This document shows, piece by piece, positions 33,446 through 41,721 of a stretch of 64,000 nucleotides of DNA (position 1 is the first letter of the stretch; the number at the start of each line of letters is the position of its first letter). This DNA is from Paenibacillus mendelii (GTDB taxonomy: Bacteria; Bacillota; Bacilli; Paenibacillales; Paenibacillaceae), in assembly GCF_024498075.1 (NCBI RefSeq), contig NZ_JANHOF010000014.1, positions 122,636-186,635 on the forward strand, written 5' to 3'. The position numbers and the translations under genes are program-made. The notes beneath the pieces are model-generated. The model did no database searches. It was not told the origin of the DNA and was given only the letters and a program-made list of their open reading frames with translations.

Positions 33446-35071
33446 TTAACCTTTTACCGTGACGTAAACACTCCGAGTCGTCACCAGTTTGTTTGTATTA
33501 TCGTAGGCTTTGACGATCACCTCGATCTTCTTCCCCTTGTAGGGGGTGAAATCGATATGTACCGTCCATGGCAGTGATACCGCTGTCCCCACATTGCGAC
33601 CGCCAATCTCATAGGTGACCTTGGCAAGCCTCGGGGACCACGTCTTCACGTATGCGGACATCTTGTGTTTGCCCGCTGCCACCGCCCCTCCACTGATCTG
33701 CTTATAGGCAACCGGTGACTCTGCACCGACGGCGCTAAGATAGAACGGATTGGCAATGGATGTTTTATAAGCGTCCAGCAGCTTCCGGTTCGCGGACAGC
33801 ATATAATATTTGATCCGGTTCGAAGAGTCGTGATTGCTGTCGAACCAGAATACGCCCTTCACCTTCGGATACAGCATGGGAAGCGAAGCATAGAACTCTT
33901 TGGTTTTGTAGACCGCCCAATCGGTCTTATCCAGCTTCTTCTCCGGATACATGTAGGAGATGCCGCCCTCTGAAATAAAGATCGGCTTCCGCGCCGCATA
34001 CATCTTATAAATGTTGTCAAACTTCTCGACATGGCTCGATCGGTCCTCGCCCAGCTTCAGCGGATCAAAGGCCGGGTTGAAGATGGTGTATAAGCTGACC
34101 CCCACCCAATCGACATAGGCATCGCCGGGATAATAATCGCTTATGTTATGCTCTGGAAGCCGGTCCGGGGACCACACCATGACAACATTATCCGGCGCCT
34201 CCTCTTTGAACACCTTCGCCACTAGCCGGAATTTCTCGATATATGCCTTCGGGTCACCGTGCCACGGTACCCAATCGCCATTCATTTCGTTGGCAAATCT
34301 CAGAAACACCGGAATTCCGGATTCTCCGACCTCACGGGCAAGCCCGCGCAAATACGCATCGTCCTTCACCTCCGCGAGCCCTTTCATCGGTTGCAGGCCG
34401 AGCTGGAGCGCAGTCCCGTTCGCAGCAGCTTGGCTAATATGATTCTTCAGATTCGAGAATGGCTTGCCGTATGTAAAATAAAGCAAATAAGCCGCATGCT
34501 TCTTGCCGGTCAGCTCCGGAAACCCAGTTGTATAGAACGGCTTCCCGTTTGCCGGGTTGTGAACAACCGGATCCAATTCGGCATAGGCACCCAGGAGTGC
34601 GCCGTTCTTCGGCTCGAATTTCGCCCCATGATAATTTGCTCCGCCAACAGAAGCTGCATCGGTCTCGATGAACAGCTGCGCTGTACTGCGCAGCATGTCG
34701 GCTTTTCGTTTAGCCGCGAGGCTGACCTGCGTCTGTGATGCTTTATCCGCGTAGGAGGATTCCAAATCCCAGTTCGATACGGCATCGTCGTAACGCTTCA
34801 ACAGCACATAGTTATCGCCGATCCGGCGGTACATATTCGCGGTATTGCCGTACTCTTTCTTGGCGACGAAATCAGCGACTGCCTGTTTATACTTGGCGAT
34901 AGCACCCGCATAATCTTTCTTCTGCTCCAGCTTCTGCGCCTCTTTAACAAGTCCCCAAACATTGAGCGCCTTAACTTCATTGTCGTTTACGACGGTTAGC
35001 AGCATAACTATCGCTATCGCCAAAATCGCCATACGCCCAAAGGCTCTCATCTTTTTCCCGGAATTCATCAT
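33446..35071 (-). CDS. secreted GH26-like glycoside hydrolase with N-terminal TPR-like region
   Basis: A 541-residue exported protein. A signal peptide (MAILAIAIVMLLTVVNDNEVKA) precedes a TPR-like stretch (QKLEQKKDYAGAIAKYKQAVADF, MYRRIGDNYVLLKRYDDAVSNWD). From about residue 150 the chain resembles GH26 beta-mannanases: FLRFANEMNGDWVPWHG carries the likely acid/base glutamate and KPIFISEGGISYM the likely nucleophile, with WVGVSLYTIFNP between. The last 90 residues are an Ig-like beta domain. Substrate, perhaps mannan or a related beta-glycan, is inferred. It stands alone. Confidence 0.75.
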   Translation of the reverse strand: MMNSGKKMRAFGRMAILAIAIVMLLTVVNDNEVKALNVWGLVKEAQKLEQKKDYAGAIAKYKQAVADFVAKKEYGNTANMYRRIGDNYVLLKRYDDAVSNWDLESSYADKASQTQVSLAAKRKADMLRSTAQLFIETDAASVGGANYHGAKFEPKNGALLGAYAELDPVVHNPANGKPFYTTGFPELTGKKHAAYLLYFTYGKPFSNLKNHISQAAANGTALQLGLQPMKGLAEVKDDAYLRGLAREVGESGIPVFLRFANEMNGDWVPWHGDPKAYIEKFRLVAKVFKEEAPDNVVMVWSPDRLPEHNISDYYPGDAYVDWVGVSLYTIFNPAFDPLKLGEDRSSHVEKFDNIYKMYAARKPIFISEGGISYMYPEKKLDKTDWAVYKTKEFYASLPMLYPKVKGVFWFDSNHDSSNRIKYYMLSANRKLLDAYKTSIANPFYLSAVGAESPVAYKQISGGAVAAGKHKMSAYVKTWSPRLAKVTYEIGGRNVGTAVSLPWTVHIDFTPYKGKKIEVIVKAYDNTNKLVTTRSVYVTVKG

Positions 35072-35300
35072 CCACGCCCCCGATTTAGTAGGTATAAAGT
35101 CTATAATAGTTTTATTTTACTATATACCGATAAGAAAGGAAGACATATTCCTCCAAATAATGTGAGCGATGTGAGGTTTATGCAAGAGAGTGATTGGTCC
35201 CTATAGGGCAAAGGAGCGAATTTAGGATGTACAAGCGGGACGAATTTTGATATGTATGTGGTATTGCTGTTAACGATATCCTTGCCGAAGGAGATATATA

Positions 35301-36242
35301 ATGAAAGATTGGAAGACTCGCTATGATGAGGATTTACAAGACGTATTTACCGAAGCCATTCGCATCATTCATACGTATCCGGAGCCCCTTAAAGAACGCG
35401 GCCAACGTTATCTCCATGCGTTCAATCCCTTGGTGAAGGAAAGCACGAAGAATTATATCTGCTATTTGCTTCCTTGCTGGATGCGGCCCATGACTGGCGT
35501 GGATGCGGAAACGGCCAGAAGCCTCTCGCTTGCCAACGTGTTCGGCATGCTCTATTTTTTTGTCCAAGACGACTTAATGGATACGGCCCCTTCGGAATGG
35601 AAGGAAGAGCTTGCGCTTGGCAATCTGTACCACAGTACGTTCCTGCGTCTCTATCGCGAGCAATTCGACTCTTCTTCCCCCTTCTGGGACTATTACGGAA
35701 CGTATATTGCGGAATGGTCCGTAAGCGTTGCAACGGAAGGCATGCCATATGATTTTGAAGCGAATCCTTCCAGACTTGCCAAGAAATCCGGTCCGGTCAA
35801 ATTGGCGAGTACGGGTTCCTTTCTTCTCAGCGGCCGCGCGGAGCTAATCGAGGCGGGATCCAATTATGTCGAGAATGTGCTCATAACACTCCAAATGGTC
35901 GATGATTGGATGGATTGGGAGGCCGATCTGGCAGATGGAAGCGACAACAGCCTGCTTTCTTTCATCTGCGCTGCTTTAAGCCTCGAGAACCGGGAGTCAT
36001 TAACGCGAGAGTTGGTGAATGAATGCCTGTATTCCAATGACATATTCCATGCGTTCGCCCGCATGGCAAGGGTACGCCACGAGCAGTTATCAACCTTGCG
36101 ACACGATTCTCCAGACCTATATGATTTTCACGAATCCTTGACCCTGGACCTAGTAAATGCCGCAAATTCATTGCACACAAAGAAAAAGTCATTGATTCGT
36201 GGCGGTTTATCGCAGTGGCTGTCAGAAAATATCAAATTTTAG
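35301..36242 (+). CDS. class I isoprenoid synthase-fold enzyme, ComQ-like, beside a peptide precursor
   Basis: A 313-residue, all-helical protein. The first aspartate-rich motif is YFFVQDDLMDTAP near residue 92 and the second is TLQMVDDWMDWEADLADG near residue 200. Both are where trans-prenyl transferases bind the Mg-diphosphate. Overall length and layout resemble ComQ, the enzyme that prenylates the tryptophan of the ComX pheromone precursor, more than the chain-forming enzymes with an FARM/SARM pair of DDxxD. The ATG has an excellent AAGGAG seven bases upstream. The only downstream same-strand gene within reach is an NHLP peptide gene 67 bases on, which ends in tryptophan. The assignment to peptide prenylation is inference from fold and context. 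Confidence 0.65.
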   Translation: MKDWKTRYDEDLQDVFTEAIRIIHTYPEPLKERGQRYLHAFNPLVKESTKNYICYLLPCWMRPMTGVDAETARSLSLANVFGMLYFFVQDDLMDTAPSEWKEELALGNLYHSTFLRLYREQFDSSSPFWDYYGTYIAEWSVSVATEGMPYDFEANPSRLAKKSGPVKLASTGSFLLSGRAELIEAGSNYVENVLITLQMVDDWMDWEADLADGSDNSLLSFICAALSLENRESLTRELVNECLYSNDIFHAFARMARVRHEQLSTLRHDSPDLYDFHESLTLDLVNAANSLHTKKKSLIRGGLSQWLSENIKF

Positions 36243-36309
36243 TAGATTTTATGTATAACGAATGGTAAAATAGTCTCATGTTTCTATTACATATATAGAG
36301 GGATGGGCG

Positions 36310-36540
36310 ATGCAAATGGATCAAAAACAAGAATTATACAATCAAATTATTGAAAAAGCGTGGAGCGATGCTGCTTTTAAAGCAAAACTGCTTGCTGACC
36401 CGCATGCAGCCATTCTAGAATCCTTCAACGTAGAGATTCCCGCAGACATTCAATTAACCGCTCTGGAAGAAACGCCGACTAAATTCTACATCGTCATACC
36501 GCCGAATCCTGAAGTGTCCGCTCCAAACGGTCAATGGTAG
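36310..36540 (+). CDS. NHLP-leader natural product precursor peptide ending in tryptophan, 76 residues
   Basis: The first about 62 residues match the NHLP leader (nitrile-hydratase alpha-like): YNQIIEKAWSDAAFKAKLLADP, then ILESFNVEIPADIQL and the closing TKFYIVIPPNP. The remainder is a very short candidate core, EVSAPNGQW, with the single tryptophan of the protein as the last residue. There is no GG or GA cleavage motif, no cysteines and few Ser/Thr, so heterocycle or lanthionine chemistry is unlikely. The start follows GAGGG by seven bases. It lies 67 bases after the prenyltransferase-like gene and is followed by a strong terminator. No exporter or leader protease is adjacent. Confidence 0.8.
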   Translation: MQMDQKQELYNQIIEKAWSDAAFKAKLLADPHAAILESFNVEIPADIQLTALEETPTKFYIVIPPNPEVSAPNGQW

Positions 36541-36552
36541 TTCCTCATACAT

Positions 36553-36603
36553 AAATAAAAACGGTGCCCATTTCAATTATGAAATGGACGCCGTTTTTAT
36601 TTG
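36553..36603. terminator. bidirectional terminator between the peptide gene and the histidine kinase
   Basis: AAAAACGGTGCCCATTTCA and TGAAATGGACGCCGTTTTT form a long stem around a four-base loop, A-run before and T-run after. The histidine kinase stop codon lies inside the hairpin. Confidence 0.88.
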
Positions 36604-38496
36604 CGGGCTTACCAATGGAAATCGCAGCGTTGCCACGGTACCGACTCCCTTTTCACTCTGGAACTGCAATTTGCCGTGCATTAATTCAATAATCCGGAAC
36701 GTAACCATAAGTCCAAGCCCCGTACCCTTCGTCTTGTTGGAGAAGTAGGGCTCCCCCAGCTTGGCAAGAATCTCCTTATCCATCCCTTCTCCATTATCTC
36801 TGATCTGGATGATAACCTCTCCATGCTCTTCATAGGCCGATAGCTGGATAAGTCCATTCCCCTTCAAGGACTCGATGCTATTCTTAATAATATTGATTAG
36901 CGCCTGTTTGAATTTCGAGGAATTTCCCTCTACAAACAAATCTGTCGGAATGGAGGATTGAATTTTACCTCCTTGCAAATTAGCAAGCGGGACGATGATT
37001 CCTTCAACCTGAGTGAGCTCATCATGCAGATTCAGTGTGGTCATCTCTTCCAATTGAGGCTTGGCGAACGTCAAGTAATTCGTGATGATGCTTGCCGCTC
37101 GATCGAGCTCGTCAATGGCCAGCTTCAAGTAATTGCGCTCCCGGTCCACTCGCGTATTTTCACCTAATAGCTGCAGAAATCCGCGGGTAACCTGCATCGG
37201 GTTTCGCACCTCGTGAGCGACGGAAGCGGCCAGCTGGCTGATGATCTCCATCTTCTCAGACCGCTGCAGCTGGTGATTGAAGACTTCCAGCTCTTGCGAG
37301 TACTTCACGATCTGCCTATGATTATAAGCCAATCTTCGACCCAGCAGCACAAGTAAAGATAAGACGAATCCGACGATTCCCCATTTCCACATATAGAACT
37401 TATAATGACCATCGTTCATGAAATACAAGATGAGCTCGCCTACACCCGCTGCGGTGAATATCCCGAATCCGGACGATACAATGATAGCTTCCTTACTCCC
37501 CTTAATCGCGAACATGATCGACCTGCTAATAATGAGAGCAAATTGTAAGAGTCCGATCAATCCTACAATCGTCACCGTGAAGAGGTCATACAAGCCGAAA
37601 TAGCTGTAGGATGTGAAATCGTTAACGATCGTAGCCACTAAACAAAAGCAGGAATAATAGATTTGAAATTTACGAAACTTGCGTATGATCCCCTTAGGTC
37701 CTGCACCAAAAATAACTTCAAAAAAATAGGTCAGTGAAGGGATGAACAAATAAAGCGCGATATCGAACAGGTCTAGAAAAACGACTCCGTATTCGCCGTA
37801 ATACATGAACAGAAAGGGTGCATAGGTTGCGATGAGAATACCGATTGCCAGAATGACCAGGCTTAAGGATATCCAGCTTTTCCGCTGCTCCTTACTAAGA
37901 AACATCGAACATATGAGCATCACGACCGCCATAAACAAGAATGCGAAACCAAGCACGATATCCAGCAAATCCGCCTTCGTATACTTGTTGAGCAGCTGTT
38001 GGTAATCCCCAATAAGCAGCTGTTGATATAATCCAAGCGAGGCTGAATGCGTCTTGCCGAAGATCAAGACCGTCTTCAATGAATCCTCTGGGCTTAGCGG
38101 CAATAGAAACCGGTTATTCTCATGCAGATTCGCTCGACTATAGGAATGGATGCTTGTTCCGTCCACGAAGATTTCAAAGTGTTGTCCGTACAGTTTTTCG
38201 ATAAGGATGCCGCTGTTCGCATTAATTTGAGGCAGCTGGAATTTGATCCACATCGAGGCGAGATTTGAGGGCTTGTCTGGAATCACATCATTCGAATTGA
38301 CCGGAATCCAATCATGGGCATTATTCACTTGAGGCAAGTGGGTGGAATCGGGATCCTCCGTCCACTGTATCTCCCAATTGGTTATGGAATGGGTGGACAA
38401 ATTCGATTCAGCATAAGCATAGAATGGAACCACCAGATTGAAAAATAAAACGGATCCTATAATTACAAGCCACATTCTAATGCGCACGGCATTCAT
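36577..38496 (-). CDS. multi-pass sensor histidine kinase (7TMR-DISM-like sensor)
   Basis: A 639-residue membrane kinase. A signal-anchor helix is followed by an extracellular domain of about 150 residues (WIKFQLPQINANSGILIEKLYG), then seven hydrophobic helices from about residue 175 to 395, as in 7TMR-DISM receptors. The HisKA box is SVAHEVRNPMQVTRGFLQLL, and the HATPase motifs are IIKNSIESLKG (N), IRDNGEGM (G1) and KTKGTGLGLMV (G2). It carries no receiver domain and has no response regulator gene beside it. The HEVRNP form is common in sporulation kinases, and a Spo0A-type box lies upstream. It is convergent with the peptide gene, so a link to that peptide is open. Confidence 0.88.
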   Translation of the reverse strand: MNAVRIRMWLVIIGSVLFFNLVVPFYAYAESNLSTHSITNWEIQWTEDPDSTHLPQVNNAHDWIPVNSNDVIPDKPSNLASMWIKFQLPQINANSGILIEKLYGQHFEIFVDGTSIHSYSRANLHENNRFLLPLSPEDSLKTVLIFGKTHSASLGLYQQLLIGDYQQLLNKYTKADLLDIVLGFAFLFMAVVMLICSMFLSKEQRKSWISLSLVILAIGILIATYAPFLFMYYGEYGVVFLDLFDIALYLFIPSLTYFFEVIFGAGPKGIIRKFRKFQIYYSCFCLVATIVNDFTSYSYFGLYDLFTVTIVGLIGLLQFALIISRSIMFAIKGSKEAIIVSSGFGIFTAAGVGELILYFMNDGHYKFYMWKWGIVGFVLSLLVLLGRRLAYNHRQIVKYSQELEVFNHQLQRSEKMEIISQLAASVAHEVRNPMQVTRGFLQLLGENTRVDRERNYLKLAIDELDRAASIITNYLTFAKPQLEEMTTLNLHDELTQVEGIIVPLANLQGGKIQSSIPTDLFVEGNSSKFKQALINIIKNSIESLKGNGLIQLSAYEEHGEVIIQIRDNGEGMDKEILAKLGEPYFSNKTKGTGLGLMVTFRIIELMHGKLQFQSEKGVGTVATLRFPLVSPQIKTASIS

Positions 38497-38529
38497 TCAA
38501 GCACCTCTGGTCGTCATTTTAATACTTAT

Positions 38530-38546
38530 TTCGACAAACTTCGATA
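38530..38546 (-). promoter_or_regulatory. Spo0A-type boxes upstream of the histidine kinase
   Basis: The minus strand carries TTTGTCGAAA, a perfect TGTCGAA core (38530-38536), and ten bases away a variant TATCGAA (38540-38546). Both lie 35-50 bases before the kinase start. The function as Spo0A binding sites is inferred from the core sequence alone. Confidence 0.5.
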
Positions 38547-38707
38547 AATGCCTTTCTGAAGTCTTAGTTATTTTTTCTATTTTTATTGATATAAATACAT
38601 AATAGACTTATTCTACCTTCGAATGTTACAAGATCGAAACAAGATTCATATGTTGTTGATATATTCGCCTTCTATAATTGAGGAACAGAAGCCAATTAGG
38701 AGGCAGC

Positions 38708-39541
38708 ATGAAAGTGAAAAACACAAAACGCAAGTCTATTCTACCTTATATTGCCATTTCAACAATAGGCGCTACTCTACTATTTTCAGCAGTGAATCAT
38801 TCATATTCCGGCGCTGCTAGTCATACTAGTAAATCCGGCATTACTACCGGTACTGGTAGCACGATCAAAACAGCGGCGGCAGCAAAATCAACAGGATCAA
38901 CTTTCTTACGTGACAATGCGCCCAGCCGAACGGCAAAGAAGAACGCCTCCGGCACGCTCGTCGTAACGAATGTATCAAGCACGGTCGTGCTTGTTAATAA
39001 GAAGCGCACCTTGTCCCCGAGCTATACGCCGAGTGATCTCGTCGTACCGAACGTACCTTTCTCATTCTCCGGCAGCAGTCCGAAGAAGCAGCTGCGCAAG
39101 CCGGCTGCGACCGCCCTTGAGAAGCTGTTCGCTGGCGCCAAGAAGGATGGAATTTCTTTAAAGGCCGTATCGGGTTATCGCTCCTACGCGACGCAGAAGT
39201 CCATTTTCGCACGTAACGCGAAGCTTAAGGGCGAAGCGGTCGCCAACAAGACGAGCGCGCGTGCCGGGCAGAGCGAGCATCAGACTGGGCTCGCGATGGA
39301 CGTCTCCAGCGCTTCCGTGGATTACACCTTGGAGCAGAGCTTCGGGAAGACGAAGGAAGGCAAGTGGTTGAAAGCTAACGCAGCCAAGTACGGCTTCATT
39401 ATCCGCTTCGGGGAAGGGCAAGAGAAGCTGACCGGGTATTCCTACGAGCCTTGGCATATCCGTTACGTAGGGGTATGGATTGCCGGAGAGATTACACGCC
39501 AAGGAAAGACTTTAGAACAATATTTGGAGCAATTCGAGTAA
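38708..39541 (+). CDS. VanY/M15B-type D-alanyl-D-alanine carboxypeptidase
   Basis: A 277-residue secreted peptidase that trims peptidoglycan stem peptides. After the signal helix (ILPYIAISTIGATLLFSAVNHSYSGA) there is a Ser/Thr/Lys-rich linker to about residue 75. The M15B domain has SGYRSYATQKSIFARN, the zinc ligands in SEHQTGLAMDV (H and D) and the last ligand in EPWHIRYV. The ATG at 38708 follows GGAGG closely. It is divergent from the histidine kinase, with 211 bases between, and followed by a symmetrical terminator. Confidence 0.92.
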   Translation: MKVKNTKRKSILPYIAISTIGATLLFSAVNHSYSGAASHTSKSGITTGTGSTIKTAAAAKSTGSTFLRDNAPSRTAKKNASGTLVVTNVSSTVVLVNKKRTLSPSYTPSDLVVPNVPFSFSGSSPKKQLRKPAATALEKLFAGAKKDGISLKAVSGYRSYATQKSIFARNAKLKGEAVANKTSARAGQSEHQTGLAMDVSSASVDYTLEQSFGKTKEGKWLKANAAKYGFIIRFGEGQEKLTGYSYEPWHIRYVGVWIAGEITRQGKTLEQYLEQFE

Positions 39542-39542
39542 A

Positions 39543-39587
39543 CAAGAAGAACGCACTGGCCTGCTCGGGCGCAGTGCGTTCTTCTTG
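39543..39587. terminator. bidirectional terminator between vanY-type gene and pncB
   Basis: AAGAAGAACGCACTG and CAGTGCGTTCTTCTT form a perfect 15-base stem. The two flanking genes converge on it. Confidence 0.88.
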
Positions 39588-39614
39588 TCTTTCCTATCCA
39601 TATATAAGTTCTGG

Positions 39615-41057
39615 CTACGATTTGTACCGCTGAATAAGATCCAGCTTCTGCTGCCAAGCGGTCAAGCTGAGATCGATGGGATAATTCTCCGGGTTCAGCT
39701 TACGCAGATGCTCCGGCCAGAACAGCTCCAGCTGCTCACGGTGATACGCGCGGATTTGATCCAGATCCGGCATCTTAGCAACTTGTTCACCCTCTATGAA
39801 TACGGGCTGCAGAAGTGGAATTGCATCGTATTTGCTTATAACCTTGCTTAAATAAGGATGAACCGGGTCAAAGAGCGTGAGCGGGTCCCCGTTCTTAACC
39901 TCCTGCTCCTCTGTCAAGGCGATATAATCGGCTTCGGCCTTGCCCGTATCGCGGTTAATAATCCGGTAGACATCCTTGATTCCCGGAGTCGACACCTTCT
40001 CGGGATTGCCCGAAATCTTAATGACCGGCACCATTGCGCCGTCCTTCTCCCGAGCTACCAGCTTATAGACACCACCAAGCGCGGGCTGATCAGCCGCAGT
40101 TATAAGCTTCGTGCCCACTCCCCAGCTGTCGATCTTCGCTCCTTGAGCCTTTAAGTTGAAGATCAAATTCTCATCCAGGTCATTCGATGCCACAATCTTC
40201 ACATCGGGCAATCCGGCCTCATCCAGCATAATCCTTGCCTGTTTGGACAGATACGCCAGGTCGCCGCTATCGAGCCGGATGGCGTTCAGCCGTTTTCCTC
40301 GAGCCTCCAGCTCCTTAGCAACCTTAATGGCGTTCACGACTCCGCTTTTGAGCGTATCGTAGGTATCGACGAGCAGAGTCACCTGATCCGGCAATGCCTC
40401 GGCATACCGCTCGAACGATTCCAGCTCGGTTTCATGGCTCTGCACCCAGGCATGCGCATGGGTTCCTTTGGTCGGAATACCAAACATCATCCCCGCCCGC
40501 ATGTTCGAGGTGGCATCGAATCCAGCTATATAGCTCGAGCGGGCTCCCCATACGGCAGCATCCGCTTCCTGCGCGCGTCGCGTGCCAAATTCAAGAAGAA
40601 CATCATCCGGCGCGATCTGCTTGATTCGCGATGCCTTCGTAGCAATGAGCGTTTGAAAATTTACGAAATTCAGGATGGCCGTCTCTACGAGCTGTGCTTC
40701 GAAGACCCGCGCCGTAACGCGCAGCAGCGGTTCATTCGGAAAGACGAGTGTCCCTTCGGGCGCTGCATAGATATCGCCGGTAAACCGCAGCGTACGAAGC
40801 TCTTCCAGGAACCCTTCCGCATACTGTTCCTCCTGCTCCCGCAAATAAGCGATTTCTTCGTCGCTGAAGCGGATTCCATGAATATAATCAACGACCCGCT
40901 GCAGACCTGCAAAGACGGCGTAGCCGTTGCCGAACGGCAGCTTGCGGAAGTTCATCTCGAAGGCAACCCTCTGATTCAGTGTACCTTGCACCCAATGGGC
41001 ATACATCATGTTGATTTGATATTTATCCGTGTGAAGCGTCATATTAATGGTCATCAT
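39615..41057 (-). CDS. pncB: nicotinate phosphoribosyltransferase
   Basis: PncB makes nicotinate mononucleotide from nicotinate, PRPP and ATP in NAD salvage. The 480-residue protein begins MMTINMTLHTDKYQINMMYAHW, typical of the family, and has FLEELRTLRFTGDIYAAPEG, the FGTRRAQEADAAVWGARSSYIAGFDATSN region with the catalytic site, and IRLDSGDLAYLSKQAR. A start at 41055-41057 is used, just after GGGGG; longer frames upstream are not conserved. It is the last gene of the Nudix-pncA-pncB operon. Confidence 0.95.
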   Translation of the reverse strand: MMTINMTLHTDKYQINMMYAHWVQGTLNQRVAFEMNFRKLPFGNGYAVFAGLQRVVDYIHGIRFSDEEIAYLREQEEQYAEGFLEELRTLRFTGDIYAAPEGTLVFPNEPLLRVTARVFEAQLVETAILNFVNFQTLIATKASRIKQIAPDDVLLEFGTRRAQEADAAVWGARSSYIAGFDATSNMRAGMMFGIPTKGTHAHAWVQSHETELESFERYAEALPDQVTLLVDTYDTLKSGVVNAIKVAKELEARGKRLNAIRLDSGDLAYLSKQARIMLDEAGLPDVKIVASNDLDENLIFNLKAQGAKIDSWGVGTKLITAADQPALGGVYKLVAREKDGAMVPVIKISGNPEKVSTPGIKDVYRIINRDTGKAEADYIALTEEQEVKNGDPLTLFDPVHPYLSKVISKYDAIPLLQPVFIEGEQVAKMPDLDQIRAYHREQLELFWPEHLRKLNPENYPIDLSLTAWQQKLDLIQRYKS

Positions 41058-41121
41058 GCGAACCCCCGATTGCTTGAAGTTTGAAACCACAGCTGTTTGA
41101 ATGACGTGTATCCCTACGAAC

Positions 41122-41664
41122 TCAAAACCCTCGCACAACCTCCGCGCCAAGTACATTCTCAAAGTGGCTCAAGGCCCATTCATGCCCGGCCTCATTGAAG
41201 GAAGCGACGGCATCTGCATGGATGACGATTCGATATCCTTTGTTATAGGCATCGACAGCCGTGTGCAGAACGCAGATATCGGTACATACACCTGCCAGAT
41301 GCACCTCGTTAATTCCCCTTTGCCGCAGCCTGAGCTCCAAATCCGTACCACAAAAAGCGCTGTACCGCGTTTTGTCCATCCAATAGATCGTTTGCTGGTT
41401 CGCTTTATATACCTTATCAAGCTTGCCGTACAGACTTCTGCCTTCTGTCCCCCTGATGTTGTGCGCCGGGAACAGCTTGTGCTCCGGATGAAGCACATCG
41501 CCCTCATCATGCAGATCGACAGCCATGACGACAAACTCATTCTCCTGAATGAAGCGCTCCGTCAGCTCGGCAATCCGGTCCTGGACTTGAACAGCCGGTT
41601 CTCCGCAAGGCAGCTTGCCGGTAACAAAATCAACGGTATAATCGATCGCAATAAATGCTTTCAT
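41122..41664 (-). CDS. pncA: nicotinamidase (isochorismatase family)
   Basis: PncA deamidates nicotinamide to nicotinate, the substrate of the next gene. The 180-residue protein carries the catalytic triad of the family: the aspartate in IDYTVDFV, the lysine in MDKTRYSAF and the cysteine in AGVCTDICVLHT, and a metal site around DLHDEGDVLHPEH. The start at 41664 follows GAGGG by eight bases. The 64-base spacing to pncB and the same strand point to one operon. Confidence 0.93.
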   Translation of the reverse strand: MKAFIAIDYTVDFVTGKLPCGEPAVQVQDRIAELTERFIQENEFVVMAVDLHDEGDVLHPEHKLFPAHNIRGTEGRSLYGKLDKVYKANQQTIYWMDKTRYSAFCGTDLELRLRQRGINEVHLAGVCTDICVLHTAVDAYNKGYRIVIHADAVASFNEAGHEWALSHFENVLGAEVVRGF

Positions 41665-41721
41665 CGTATGCACCCTCTTCTATTAGAATCGTAAGCTCCA
41701 TATTGTCTTACGCAGGTTTCC

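Noticed and set aside
35220..35260. A sigma-H-like promoter (AGGATGT ... CGAATTTT) upstream of the ComQ-like gene
   Set aside because: The AGGA and GAAT elements are 14 bases apart, about three fewer than the usual spacing, and the first element deviates. No reliable promoter was assigned.
36310..36540. Treating the peptide as a lanthipeptide or thiazole precursor
   Set aside because: The tail has no cysteine and hardly any Ser/Thr, and no LanM, YcaO or radical SAM gene is nearby.
36577..38496. Calling the histidine kinase a ComP orthologue
   Set aside because: Its dimerisation domain has the HEVRNP box of the ordinary HisKA class, not HisKA_3, and no ComA-type regulator follows.
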